Virus record (IMG/VR): IMGVR_UViG_3300032174_000006
Location: 1-62,842 of that record
Direction: 5' to 3' (one strand)
DNA: 62,842 nucleotides
From: a virus
Positions 22,044-30,648 of the stretch are shown one piece after another. A model generated the notes under the pieces. That model had not been told where the DNA came from and made no database searches. It was given only the letters and a program-made list of their open reading frames with translations. Each line of letters begins with the position of its first letter. Position 1 is the stretch's first letter. The position numbers and the translations under genes are program-made.

Positions 22044-22346
22044 CTACTGTACAAACCCGTGACTCTGGCCTCTCCCGATCGCCGCAGGCTTTTCATCCGC
22101 AATCTCCAGTTTCTTCGGCACCCAGCGCACCGAAATCTCGAAATCGCCCAGTTTCTTGAGCACCTGAACCAGCTTGCCGCTTCGATCTTTCTCGCTGATG
22201 CCCAGCTTCCGGAAGATATTCTGCTTATGAAAATTGACCGTGCGGATCGTTATGTTCAGCGCCGACGACATTTCCTTCGTGCTCCGCAACTGAAACATCA
22301 ACTCCAGCATCCTCGTCTCCGTGCTCGTGAATCCTACAAATCCCAC
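22044..22346 (-). CDS. LuxR/GerE-type DNA-binding regulator (100 aa)
   Basis: GTG 22346 follows GGGGGG. Residues 7-60 form a GerE helix-turn-helix: FTSTETRMLELM, then STKEMSSALNITIRTVNFH and IFRKLGI. There is no receiver or ligand domain, so it is a stand-alone DNA binder. Placed among late genes, it may activate or repress late or lysis transcription, or act on host promoters. Fold confidence is high; target unknown. Confidence 0.85.
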   Translation of the reverse strand: MGFVGFTSTETRMLELMFQLRSTKEMSSALNITIRTVNFHKQNIFRKLGISEKDRSGKLVQVLKKLGDFEISVRWVPKKLEIADEKPAAIGRGQSHGFVQ

Positions 22347-22360
22347 GTTATCCCCCCTTG

Positions 22361-23344
22361 TTAAGCCACCCGCAGGATACCCTTCTCCCGAGGCATATAC
22401 AACCGGGTACTGGCTAAATTAGTATCTACTCCGTAGCACGCCCCTTGCCAAGCGCACGGCACCATCCCGTCGCACGCCGCCCGCGTCATCGGCAGCGCAT
22501 CCCACGTTGTCGATCTCCGTTCCGAAATCAGAACACTCGCCCTTGCGCCCTCTGCTAAAATCTGCCTCAGCGTCTCCCCCCGCTGCGCCTCCGTCGGCCT
22601 CGCGACCGGAACATCATGCCACAGCCTCCCCGGCGCGCCCTCCGCGAACATTGCATCCACCCACTCCGCCGCATCGAGCGATTGCTCATCCGCGAGCCAC
22701 ACAGGAATCCACCCTTGAAATGTGGTCCCATCCTTATGCAGAAATCGTATCCGTTTTGCGTTCTTCATGGTCGGATGCCGCCACCCTCTCGCCCACGGGG
22801 ACGCGCGCCGCCCATTCCGCGACTGTCCGATTTCGATCACGTGAATGGTCATGTCCAATCCCGTCGCCGCCATCTCCCCGGCGACGAACCAACTATGTAG
22901 CTCCCTCGCGAGGTCCGCCTCCGACCATTTATCTATCGTGACGATCCGGTGCAGCCCGTCTGCACTTGTAAACGCCAACGGTTGCCACGAGATCATGCTA
23001 TTCAGCTTGATTTCCGGATGCTCGTCGAGGCGCGGGAGTCCCATCCGCCCAGCTGCACGAAGTATGGTGTCCAGCAGGGCACATAAATCCATCGCGAGCT
23101 TATATGAATCCACCCCCGGTGGCGTAACCATCCCCGGATTCGCAGCGGCTTGTAGAAATTCCGCTCGCGCGCCCTTGACCACCTCCGCCGCATCCCCGCC
23201 CTGGCTGATCGCGAGTATCCCCTTGCGCAGCACGCCATCCAGCAGCTGCTTCGGCCGAAGGTGGATAATTTCCCAGTCTGCTGAGAGGAGCGTCTTACGA
23301 GAGCAACTTTGCAGGTCCGTCAACGAAGCCGCGGTGAGGATCAT
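22361..23344 (-). CDS. Second Fe-S PD-(D/E)XK-type nuclease-like protein (327 aa)
   Basis: ATG 23344 overlaps the upstream stop. The start (SLTDLQSCSRKTLLSADW) matches the first motif of RecB/Cas4 nucleases, with C14. At the end C291, C297 and C303 repeat the C-x5-C-x5-C spacing of the early nuclease (3176-4789), so a 4Fe-4S cluster is likely. The catalytic D and (D/E)xK are less clear: VIEIGQS may be the degenerate strand. It may therefore be a structural or inhibitory relative rather than an active nuclease. Its place among virion and lysis genes is unusual. Confidence 0.65.
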   Translation of the reverse strand: MILTAASLTDLQSCSRKTLLSADWEIIHLRPKQLLDGVLRKGILAISQGGDAAEVVKGARAEFLQAAANPGMVTPPGVDSYKLAMDLCALLDTILRAAGRMGLPRLDEHPEIKLNSMISWQPLAFTSADGLHRIVTIDKWSEADLARELHSWFVAGEMAATGLDMTIHVIEIGQSRNGRRASPWARGWRHPTMKNAKRIRFLHKDGTTFQGWIPVWLADEQSLDAAEWVDAMFAEGAPGRLWHDVPVARPTEAQRGETLRQILAEGARASVLISERRSTTWDALPMTRAACDGMVPCAWQGACYGVDTNLASTRLYMPREKGILRVA

Positions 23345-25053
23345 TTCCCACCGAATGTCGTCGTCTTGCGCGTCTTTAGGTACTCCGCGCCCTTCTGTTT
23401 CGCATAACTCTCCAGTTCCGATTCTGGAACAGAATTAGGAATGGTGATCTCTTCGGGAACTCCCGGCACCTTCGCCCAGCGAATGCCCAGTGCATTCCGA
23501 AAAGTTATGCCAGAGGAGGACGCGGCAGTGGACGCTGCGGGTGGCGGAGGAATCTCCGCCTTCTGCCCCGCTGCCGTCGGCCCGGTCGCCACATCCGCGA
23601 TCTCCCTCGCTGGCCGCATCGCATGAATATCTCCCATCAGGCGATTGGTCCGGCCCGCCGGCCCTTCGCCCTTCCGCAATTTCCACTTATCCCCGAACAT
23701 CCGTAACCCCTGCGCGTCCTCCTCCGGGGTCAGCACACTCCGTTTCAATAATCCAGTAAGGAATCTCTCGGACGGGGTAGGCCGACCGTTCCCCGGCGCG
23801 CCGCCACTATTCTTCGCCTGCGACTTCTTCAACTCCCCCTTCGCCGAATCCTCCTCATCCCCAGCCTTCTTCGCGGCCTTATCCAGCGCGTCCTGCTCCT
23901 TCTGCCGCTTCATCAAATCGTCCCCGTGCTGGGTGCGCAACCGCTCCTTCTGCGCAGCGGCATCGTTCGCTTCCTTCTCGGCCTGTTTCATCTGCGCCTT
24001 GAGGGAATCCTGCTGATCCTGATAAAATTTTTCCTGCGCGGCGTCCGCCTTAAACTGTCGGCTCCCCGCTGCCTCCCGTTGCGCCTTCTCCGCCGCGTCC
24101 ATCTGATCCTGAATCTGCTTCAGCTTCGCCTGCGCGGTGATCTCCTTCTGCCGCGCGTCCTCCAGATCTCGTAGATTCTTGGCGTGTGTCTGTTCGGACT
24201 TAAACCGTGCGTTCTTCGCTTCCTTCTCCGCCTTCATCCGTGCGTTCTGCGCGTCCTCATAGCGTTGGCGAATCGCGTCTTGTTCTGAGGCTTCTTTATT
24301 AAACGCCGCCTCGCGCTGCTTCGCCGCTCGTTCCGCTTCCACTTCTGCCTGCGGACGACGCAATCCCGCCGCTTCATCCGCCCGCCTCTGGGCGACCTTC
24401 TCTGCCGCACGTTTGGCGGCGACTTCTTCTATCGGCGGCTCGGGCGGCGGGGGAATCTTCCGCTCAATTTCAATCGGCCCGATGCTGTATTTTGATTTCA
24501 GTCTTACATCTGGAATGTGTTCCCCTATTTTACCGGCTACCTTTCCCGCCCCCTCCGCAACTTTCGGCCCGAACGCCGCCGCCGCCACCGCTGGTATTCC
24601 CTCGCCAACCACTCCCGCAACATCTCCCTGCTGAGCGCGCTCGCGAATCCCCGGCGCATCTAGCCCTGTCGCTGCGGCGAGTCCGGATCCTACAGAGGGA
24701 ATAACTCCCTGCCCTTGATTTCGTGATTCTTCATATCCACCTGCCACGGATCGGATGACGTTCGGAATCGGTCCAAAACCCGAAGTCGCCACGGAAAACG
24801 CATCTGGCGTCTGCTTAACCGAGGGGATCATCGCCTTCGCCCCTGCTACTGCACCAGACACTAATCTGGAGATGGGACCTGTAGGCTGTGGGGTGGGGAG
24901 TACCGGCTTCGTGGCTCTCGTGCTCTCTCCTGCGCTTCGGGCGGCTGCATCAGTCTGTTGCGTCAGCGCATCGGGATGATTCGCGTCAAACCAGTCCGAC
25001 CCACTATCCGGAGTATGGGTATCGAACCAATCCTTTTCCTGCCCCTTGCTCAT
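23341..25053 (-). CDS. Putative internal virion/ejection protein, coiled coil (570 aa)
   Basis: The N-terminus contains two WFD repeats (DWFDTHTPDSGSDWFDANHPD). Residues 40-200 are Gly/Ala-rich. Residues 205-410 are a very long charged coiled coil of Ala, Lys, Glu, Gln and Arg. The tail is Pro/Ala-rich. Large helical, low-complexity proteins next to tail genes are typical of podovirus proteins packed in the head and ejected into the cell. The genes overlap: the stop overlaps the nuclease ATG and the start overlaps the stop of the upstream gene. Confidence 0.65.
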   Translation of the reverse strand: MSKGQEKDWFDTHTPDSGSDWFDANHPDALTQQTDAAARSAGESTRATKPVLPTPQPTGPISRLVSGAVAGAKAMIPSVKQTPDAFSVATSGFGPIPNVIRSVAGGYEESRNQGQGVIPSVGSGLAAATGLDAPGIRERAQQGDVAGVVGEGIPAVAAAAFGPKVAEGAGKVAGKIGEHIPDVRLKSKYSIGPIEIERKIPPPPEPPIEEVAAKRAAEKVAQRRADEAAGLRRPQAEVEAERAAKQREAAFNKEASEQDAIRQRYEDAQNARMKAEKEAKNARFKSEQTHAKNLRDLEDARQKEITAQAKLKQIQDQMDAAEKAQREAAGSRQFKADAAQEKFYQDQQDSLKAQMKQAEKEANDAAAQKERLRTQHGDDLMKRQKEQDALDKAAKKAGDEEDSAKGELKKSQAKNSGGAPGNGRPTPSERFLTGLLKRSVLTPEEDAQGLRMFGDKWKLRKGEGPAGRTNRLMGDIHAMRPAREIADVATGPTAAGQKAEIPPPPAASTAASSSGITFRNALGIRWAKVPGVPEEITIPNSVPESELESYAKQKGAEYLKTRKTTTFGGK

Positions 25054-26900
25054 TGAACTACCGTCGCGCCTAGAGATTTATAATGCTCGACTCGGTCTGT
25101 AGGGACATCCTTAGTCTGCCCATTCGGGGCGCGCATTTTCACCGTACCCTTCGCGCCGGAAGGACTCGGCGGCCCCGTCATCTTCTGCCCTCCCTTAATC
25201 TGCCCCCTCACCGCATCCAACTCCTCATCCAATGACCCCTTCCGATTCTCCATATCCTGTTTCAATATCTTGCTCGCCGCGAGCACGTTGGACAATGTCG
25301 CTCCCGGCCCCACCAGCGCGCCCACTTCTTCCCGCTGCTCGTTTGTCAGCACTCCAGTCATGTTCGGACTAGACAACACACGAGCGATTTCCGTGAGCGC
25401 GACATTTCGAGCTGTGTTATACGCCACCACCTCATCGCTCCCTAACCCTCCCGCTTGCACTTCGCGCAATGGTTTATTCACCCACGGCGATCCGCTATCC
25501 ACAATCTTCTCCGCCGTCTTCTCAAACAATTCCAAATTCTTCAGCGCGGTATTCTCGAACGCCCCGACCGCCCCGCGCTGCACCTGCAACCCGCTCAACT
25601 CCCGCGTCAGCGCGGTGAGCGCGGCCTTGTTCTGCACGATCTGGTCCCCGGTTCCAGCGGACGGCTTCCCCTTGCCCGACGCGATCTGCCCGACACGGTT
25701 AATAATCTGCAACCGCGCGTTCGCCCCGCCCAGTCCAAGATTCGGCAGCGTTCCACCTCGCATCACGATATCCGCAAACGCGTCCACCGCCTCCGGGCTG
25801 ATGTCCACGGGCTTTTCCTTCATCGCGTTCGCGTGCAGCTCCTTAATCGCGGCCTTCGCGTTGTCGTAATCCTTCTGCGTAGAGTCTGGGCCGAGGGTGA
25901 GGTTAGGCGGCAGCTTTCCACCTGCCAGCGCGGTGAGCGTCTGATTGAGATTCGCCGCGCGATCCGGCCCCAGCGGCTTCTGCGTCGCGGATGTTTTACT
26001 AGTCGTCGCCGCCTGATGATCGTCGATTTCCTTCGTGGTCGGCGTGCGCCCATGCTCGGACTTGAACGCATCCTCCCAGGAGGTGAACGGCGTCGCGGGA
26101 GGCTTAGCCTGCGCCTCTTTAATCTTCGCCGCGGACTGGATATCTGTCGTAGCCTGATCCATGGATAGCTTATGCCGATCCGCCATCATCGCCCGCTGCC
26201 CGGACATATCCATCGGCGCTGGCGTTGGCGCAGGAGGAGGGGGGACCGCCGCATTGCCGCCTGTGGCAGGGGGAGCTGCCGATGGCTGCGACGATCCCGG
26301 CGTGGGGGGAGGAGTAAGACCGTTACCACCAGATGCGCCGGATGCGCCAGCCGCGCCGGAAGAGGAATCCCCGCCATCCCCTCCCCCGTGCAGCTGCTTC
26401 GCCTTCTGCATAATCTCATGTACAGCCTTAGTCCCGTGCTGAAGCGCGATATCGAACAATCCCCGCTTCTGCTGCAATAGCGCCTTCTGATCCTTGTTCA
26501 CTCCGGCGATTTTCTGGAACGCGTCCATCGACAATTTCGCCCGATTGGTGTAATCCGCGATCTCCTCGGGAGTGAGCGGAGCGCCGGTCTTCGGATCCAC
26601 GCCGGAATCTTTAATCGTCAGCGCGGTCTGTGCGTTCTCCCAATGCATCCGCGCCTGCGCCAGCTGCTCTGCATGATGCTGCGCGAGTCCCTTTCCCACC
26701 GCTGACTCATCAAACGGATGCGTCCGCGACCCTGATAATCCGCCTAGCGCTTCGCTCACCGCGCTCGCGCGCGATCCAATCCCCCCGATCACCTTATCCT
26801 TCGTGCTGGTGGGAACATTCGGCACCGCGTTCGCGGCGTCCTGATCGGTCGGCGGAGGCGGAGTCAGCACGGGAACTGTGGATGTGTTGGTGTCGGCCAT
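25050..26900 (-). CDS. Putative internal virion/ejection protein (616 aa)
   Basis: AAGGGGAA precedes ATG 26900. Low-complexity Pro/Thr start, helical middle (residues 70-180), a Gly/Ser/Pro-rich stretch around 180-230 and a long helical C-terminal half. No enzyme motif. Arrangement with the 570-aa protein and two small basic or Gln-rich proteins upstream resembles the internal-core gene set of podoviruses. Confidence 0.65.
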   Translation of the reverse strand: MADTNTSTVPVLTPPPPTDQDAANAVPNVPTSTKDKVIGGIGSRASAVSEALGGLSGSRTHPFDESAVGKGLAQHHAEQLAQARMHWENAQTALTIKDSGVDPKTGAPLTPEEIADYTNRAKLSMDAFQKIAGVNKDQKALLQQKRGLFDIALQHGTKAVHEIMQKAKQLHGGGDGGDSSSGAAGASGASGGNGLTPPPTPGSSQPSAAPPATGGNAAVPPPPAPTPAPMDMSGQRAMMADRHKLSMDQATTDIQSAAKIKEAQAKPPATPFTSWEDAFKSEHGRTPTTKEIDDHQAATTSKTSATQKPLGPDRAANLNQTLTALAGGKLPPNLTLGPDSTQKDYDNAKAAIKELHANAMKEKPVDISPEAVDAFADIVMRGGTLPNLGLGGANARLQIINRVGQIASGKGKPSAGTGDQIVQNKAALTALTRELSGLQVQRGAVGAFENTALKNLELFEKTAEKIVDSGSPWVNKPLREVQAGGLGSDEVVAYNTARNVALTEIARVLSSPNMTGVLTNEQREEVGALVGPGATLSNVLAASKILKQDMENRKGSLDEELDAVRGQIKGGQKMTGPPSPSGAKGTVKMRAPNGQTKDVPTDRVEHYKSLGATVVQ

Positions 26901-26902
26901 GG

Positions 26903-27136
26903 CTATTTCCCCTTCGACTTCTTCTTCTTCTCATACTTCCTCGCCTGCTTTTTATTCAGCACGCGCTCGCCTTTATGCACCTTCGCCGGGCCGGTCTTTT
27001 TCACCTTCCCGCCGCGCTTGAACGAAGACAATCCGACGGAACCGGGACCGGAACTCGCGAGCCCGGATAATCCCTGCGCCCCTTTTTCCGCGTGCTCGCC
27101 TACCTTTTTGAACGCCCCATCCCCGCCTTCCGCCAT
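26903..27136 (-). CDS. Small very basic structural protein (77 aa)
   Basis: AAGGAGGAGG lies before ATG 27136. The last 40 residues are dominated by Lys (GGKVKKTGPAKVHKGERVLN, then KKQARKYEKKKKSKGK). The phrase GP-x-KVHKGE-x-VLN recurs in small proteins of many podovirus-like and metagenomic phages near tail genes. Probably a minor virion protein that touches DNA. Confidence 0.7.
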   Translation of the reverse strand: MAEGGDGAFKKVGEHAEKGAQGLSGLASSGPGSVGLSSFKRGGKVKKTGPAKVHKGERVLNKKQARKYEKKKKSKGK

Positions 27137-27152
27137 GATCCCTCCTCCTTAG

Positions 27153-27731
27153 CTATCCGAATATCGCACCGATCGCCGCTTGAATCGCGGCAGCCTGTTC
27201 CTGCGCGGCCTGCTGCCTCGCGTTCGTGGCAATGCTCCCCGCGTTGCTCGCCGCCGTGCCGCCGATCCCCGCCGCCTGCAATCCCAACTCCCTCTGCTGC
27301 GTCCCCACGTCCGCGATCTTCCCGCTCGTAGACGCTTCCGCCTGCGCCGCGCCGGGCCGCACGCCAAACAACGCATTATCAATCTTCGCCATCGTATCCG
27401 TCTGCTGCTGCTGATTCGCCCCCGCGACTCCTCCGCCGCGCGCCGTCCCGCTCGCGTTCTGCTGCCTCCGCGCCGCGTCCGCCCCGCTCAACGTCGCATT
27501 GATCGCCGGGGCCTCCGCCTGCTGCATCGCCGCGCGATTCCCCGTAGCGAGGCTCTTAAAATACGAATTCGCATCCCCGAGCCCGGACAATCCCGCGTTC
27601 GTCGTCGCCGTCCCCGCAGCGGTGTCCTTCTTCGCGGTGTCCATGCCGAAGTTGAATAAATTATTGAGATTGCCGATGGATTGATTCTGCTGCTTGGAAT
27701 TCTTCCCGCCGATGCCGAGGAATCCTTGCAT
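27153..27731 (-). CDS. Putative internal virion protein, Ala/Gln-rich (192 aa)
   Basis: TAGGAGG precedes ATG 27731. The protein is mostly Ala, Gln, Gly and Asn (QQNQSIGNLNNLFNFG; a QQAAQEQAAAIQAAIGAIFG end), with a helical amphipathic C-terminus that could insert in membranes. It matches the style of small T7 gp14-like inner-core proteins. Assigned by composition and gene order only. Confidence 0.65.
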   Translation of the reverse strand: MQGFLGIGGKNSKQQNQSIGNLNNLFNFGMDTAKKDTAAGTATTNAGLSGLGDANSYFKSLATGNRAAMQQAEAPAINATLSGADAARRQQNASGTARGGGVAGANQQQQTDTMAKIDNALFGVRPGAAQAEASTSGKIADVGTQQRELGLQAAGIGGTAASNAGSIATNARQQAAQEQAAAIQAAIGAIFG

Positions 27732-27740
27732 TACATCCTC

Positions 27741-28118
27741 CTACTTGGCCACGTACACAGGCAAAGTTTCCCGTACCATTCCCCGTTTCTCAGCCATCTC
27801 CGCGATGATGTCATTCGACGCAACCAGCATCCAGCCCCTCGCCTGAATCTCCATCATGAAAGCAAGCATCCGGTCAGCGAGTTCGTTCGCTACTTCTGAT
27901 CCGCGCGTGGAAGGCCGGACCCACAACGGCTCCGTGTGGGGCACCAGCTGCATGACGATAAATCCCATCAGATCGCCATGTTCATCCTCCGCCACCAGCA
28001 CCCGCGAGGTCGGACGATTCAGCGACATCCACCCGCGCGCGACAAGTATATCCTCGAACCTGTTCCATTCGTCCTCAGTAGCCGTCGGCCCGTCAATCCA
28101 GCGATAACTAACTTCCAT
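27741..28118 (-). CDS. GNAT-like acetyltransferase (125 aa)
   Basis: TAGGAGG precedes ATG 28118. The core shows the GNAT order: a strand with RVLVAEDEHGDLMGFIVMQ, the VRPSTRGSEVANELADRML acetyl-CoA-binding region (a relaxed R-x-x-G-x-G/A), then a last strand. Slightly short, so probably a minimal fold. Phage GNAT proteins can acetylate host or virion proteins. Lying between tail-spike and internal protein genes, it might modify a virion protein. Confidence 0.65.
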   Translation of the reverse strand: MEVSYRWIDGPTATEDEWNRFEDILVARGWMSLNRPTSRVLVAEDEHGDLMGFIVMQLVPHTEPLWVRPSTRGSEVANELADRMLAFMMEIQARGWMLVASNDIIAEMAEKRGMVRETLPVYVAK

Positions 28119-28177
28119 GCTGCCCTCCTACTCGACTTTACAAGATGAGAATGACAATTCTTAATTTCATTTTGCCT

Positions 28178-29872
28178 CTAATGACTGATCGAATAGCCGA
28201 CACAGGTGACGCTCGCCACGGACGCTAGGGATATCGTAAAGCTAGTGCTCGCGGAGCGCGTCGTGACTACCGGATTTGTGGCTCCGGTGTTGCACGTGGG
28301 ACTCGACGGTAATCCGGTATTATCATCGGTCTGCCAAACGCTGATTACGCTTCCGGTGTTAACAGCGATGCTGTTGACTGTATAAGTGGTCTGCGATGCG
28401 GGTATGGCGATCACTCCAGAAGCCGCCGCCGCGCACGCTGCCGGCGAGGCCGTCCCAGACGCTCCTCCAAGTAAGCAGGGGGTGAAGGAATTGAACGACG
28501 GACTGCTAACCAAACTTCCGCCGGTTCTGGTGATTTGTCCGTTGGTCCCCACGAGTTTATTTTGGCAGGTGTCGTAGAGCGTGCCACCGGAAAGCAGAAT
28601 AGCGACCGCGCTCACATTCCACGAATTCTCAATGTCCGAATTACAGAGATACGTGGTGCCGTTCGAGGTCAGCGTACCACCCTGCACGGCTGGGGCGGTT
28701 CCTCCGGGGATTTGTGTCATCAGATGATCTGCGTAGAGCGTGCCGTTATTTACGATGGCTCCCGTCGTTCCACTGCCGCCGCCTATCGTCGTGCCATTGG
28801 CGACGAATACGCCGCCCGAGTCGATCAGCAGTCCGGGGGTCGAAGAGATGTGATAGCCGCCGGTGTCCACCATGTAGCCACCGGAAAGTACGTGGAGTTC
28901 TGATCCCTCAACGCCGCTCCCGGTCATCGTCGAGCAGCAGCCCGTTACACTCATCCCCACGAAGCCGGTTTGCTGAATCTGGAGTTCCTTGGCCGTCGTC
29001 CACTGCGCAGCGTGCCACCCGATAAGGTTTGTAGCATTCGCGCTCGCCATCCACTCAAACACCGAAACGTTGTCGATGATTTCGCCGAACGCATCGTAGC
29101 CGGAGAAAACCGCCGTTGAGACGGCTGGGTTGATAAGTCCGTTTGCCGTCTGCTGGTACAAGCCATTCCATGAAAAATTGGAGTATTGATTCTTCAGGGT
29201 AATCGGAGGTACCACACCAAAGAACATGCAAACGTGTTGGCCATCGAATAGGCAGGTCGTGGTGTCGAAATCCGGCATCGGGTGAATAAAGGTAGAAAAT
29301 TGCCCACATCCGTTCACAACAGGCCCAAAAACTAATTGCGTTCTAACCGCCGTGCCGATCCCCTTATTGATGAACGTCCCGGCACAGGGCATCTGAAAGA
29401 TTCCACCACCGCCATTGACGAACGCATTCCACGCCGCCTGAAACGCCGCCGTGTCATCGTGGCCCCAGGCGACCATGCTGCTTACACCTGAATTCAGTGT
29501 GCAGTTGTTGCTGATGGTTATATTCGTGGCCGAATTTACCGTCAGGATGGTGCTCTTGGGACAGGCTAGGCCGCTTGCTTGCGTGGTGGCAAACACGATC
29601 TTGCCAACATCTGCTGAAGTGAAGACGCAAGCAATGTCTGAGGCGGAACAACTGACGGTGGGGCTGCCGATTGAAAAAGACGCGGTATAGGAAAACTTCG
29701 CGTCCCACTTCATTCCGTAATTCAAAGCATAGAAAACATTCCCATTTTGAAATGGAATCCCCGGTGTGTTGGGAGCTAAACCACCTCCGCCCGAGCCGCC
29801 GCCAACGTTCGACTGGGATCTAGCTACAGTAGCCACTAGCAGAAAAAGAAAAAGACCGGCCCATGAACGCAT
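28178..29872 (-). CDS. Secreted beta-helix protein, tail-spike-like (564 aa)
   Basis: GAGAGGT supports ATG 29872. Residues 1-20 are a Sec signal peptide (MRSWAGLFLFLLVATVARSQ). The mature part starts with a Gly-rich stretch and continues as Asn/Gly/Ser/Val-rich repeats typical of a pectate-lyase-like right-handed beta helix (DDTAAFQAAWNAFVNGGGGI is the usual entry of such spikes). Several Cys are present, consistent with oxidation outside the cytoplasm. A signal peptide on a spike-like protein is unexpected: either an exported depolymerase or a captured host gene. Confidence 0.72.
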   Translation of the reverse strand: MRSWAGLFLFLLVATVARSQSNVGGGSGGGGLAPNTPGIPFQNGNVFYALNYGMKWDAKFSYTASFSIGSPTVSCSASDIACVFTSADVGKIVFATTQASGLACPKSTILTVNSATNITISNNCTLNSGVSSMVAWGHDDTAAFQAAWNAFVNGGGGIFQMPCAGTFINKGIGTAVRTQLVFGPVVNGCGQFSTFIHPMPDFDTTTCLFDGQHVCMFFGVVPPITLKNQYSNFSWNGLYQQTANGLINPAVSTAVFSGYDAFGEIIDNVSVFEWMASANATNLIGWHAAQWTTAKELQIQQTGFVGMSVTGCCSTMTGSGVEGSELHVLSGGYMVDTGGYHISSTPGLLIDSGGVFVANGTTIGGGSGTTGAIVNNGTLYADHLMTQIPGGTAPAVQGGTLTSNGTTYLCNSDIENSWNVSAVAILLSGGTLYDTCQNKLVGTNGQITRTGGSLVSSPSFNSFTPCLLGGASGTASPAACAAAASGVIAIPASQTTYTVNSIAVNTGSVISVWQTDDNTGLPSSPTCNTGATNPVVTTRSASTSFTISLASVASVTCVGYSISH

Positions 29873-29880
29873 TGTACCTC

Positions 29881-30312
29881 TCACTGGATAACCGCTGTGA
29901 CCTGCATCCCGTCCCCTGCTGTATCCGCGTCGATAAAATACTCATACAGGTTGAACACGTTGCGATTCAGCGCCGCGCTGCCGAGGGTAAACGTCTGCCC
30001 TGGGGATAGCGCCACGACAATCCCGCCCGTGTCGGAGGTGCCGCTGATTGGCTTCCTCACTATATACACGAGCTTGTTCGTCGTGTTCGCGCCGAGCATG
30101 CTTCCGCTCGCCTTGTAGGACTGGAAGATGATCTGCTGCGCCCGGCTCGTGTATTCATCCGCGCCCGCTGTCCCAGGAGTCGGCGTCTCCGGAGCGTTCA
30201 CGTTTGTAGAGTCCACGAGGGACATGATGCTCACTGGGATTCCGGGAGTGACCACCGCAATCTGCCCCAGCGGCCATATCGGCCCCTGCTTGTCCTTGAA
30301 TACTTGCGCCAT
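29881..30312 (-). CDS. Virion-associated hypothetical protein (143 aa)
   Basis: CGGAGGA precedes ATG 30312. A beta-rich protein without charge clusters (LGQIAVVTPGIPVSIM, LVYIVRKPISGTSDTGGI). Similar small proteins follow tail genes in many podovirus-like genomes and may cap or link fibres. Function inferred from position only. Confidence 0.65.
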   Translation of the reverse strand: MAQVFKDKQGPIWPLGQIAVVTPGIPVSIMSLVDSTNVNAPETPTPGTAGADEYTSRAQQIIFQSYKASGSMLGANTTNKLVYIVRKPISGTSDTGGIVVALSPGQTFTLGSAALNRNVFNLYEYFIDADTAGDGMQVTAVIQ

Positions 30313-30339
30313 GATTTAATCCTCCGGTCGGAGTATACT

Positions 30340-30648
30340 CTAGCTGAACTCGAAATGACCCGATGCTTTGACAAATTTGAGCGTGGCGCCATTCGCAAGT
30401 GTGTTTACATCTACCGGCGCAACATACAATCCCGCTATCTTAGTATTCGCAGGCCCATTTGAAGTTTCCGTCGCGCCAGCTTTCACCTTGGATTGCAACT
30501 CCGCATGACTCTTCTGCAACTCCGTATGTGCATCCTGCAACGAATACAGTTGATCGAGCACCTGCTTCAGCGCGCGCTGCGTCGTGTGTGGGTCCTTGAG
30601 CTGATCCGCCTGCGGGTACCAACGATTCTGCTTAGAGGGTTGACTCAC
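30340..30648 (-). CDS. Coiled-coil fibre-like protein (102 aa)
   Basis: GTG 30648 has GGAGGTA upstream and overlaps the end of the large tail gene by 17 bases. Residues 20-60 form a coiled coil (LDQLYSLQDAHTELQKSHAE) followed by a small beta domain ending in HFEFS, like the tip of short trimeric phage fibres. Probable minor tail protein. Confidence 0.65.
   Translation of the reverse strand: MSQPSKQNRWYPQADQLKDPHTTQRALKQVLDQLYSLQDAHTELQKSHAELQSKVKAGATETSNGPANTKIAGLYVAPVDVNTLANGATLKFVKASGHFEFS

Noticed and set aside
23341-26900. Tape-measure protein for a long tail
   Set aside because: Two medium coiled-coil proteins with low-complexity ends, no membrane segments or tail-tube and chaperone frameshift genes nearby; internal virion proteins fit better.
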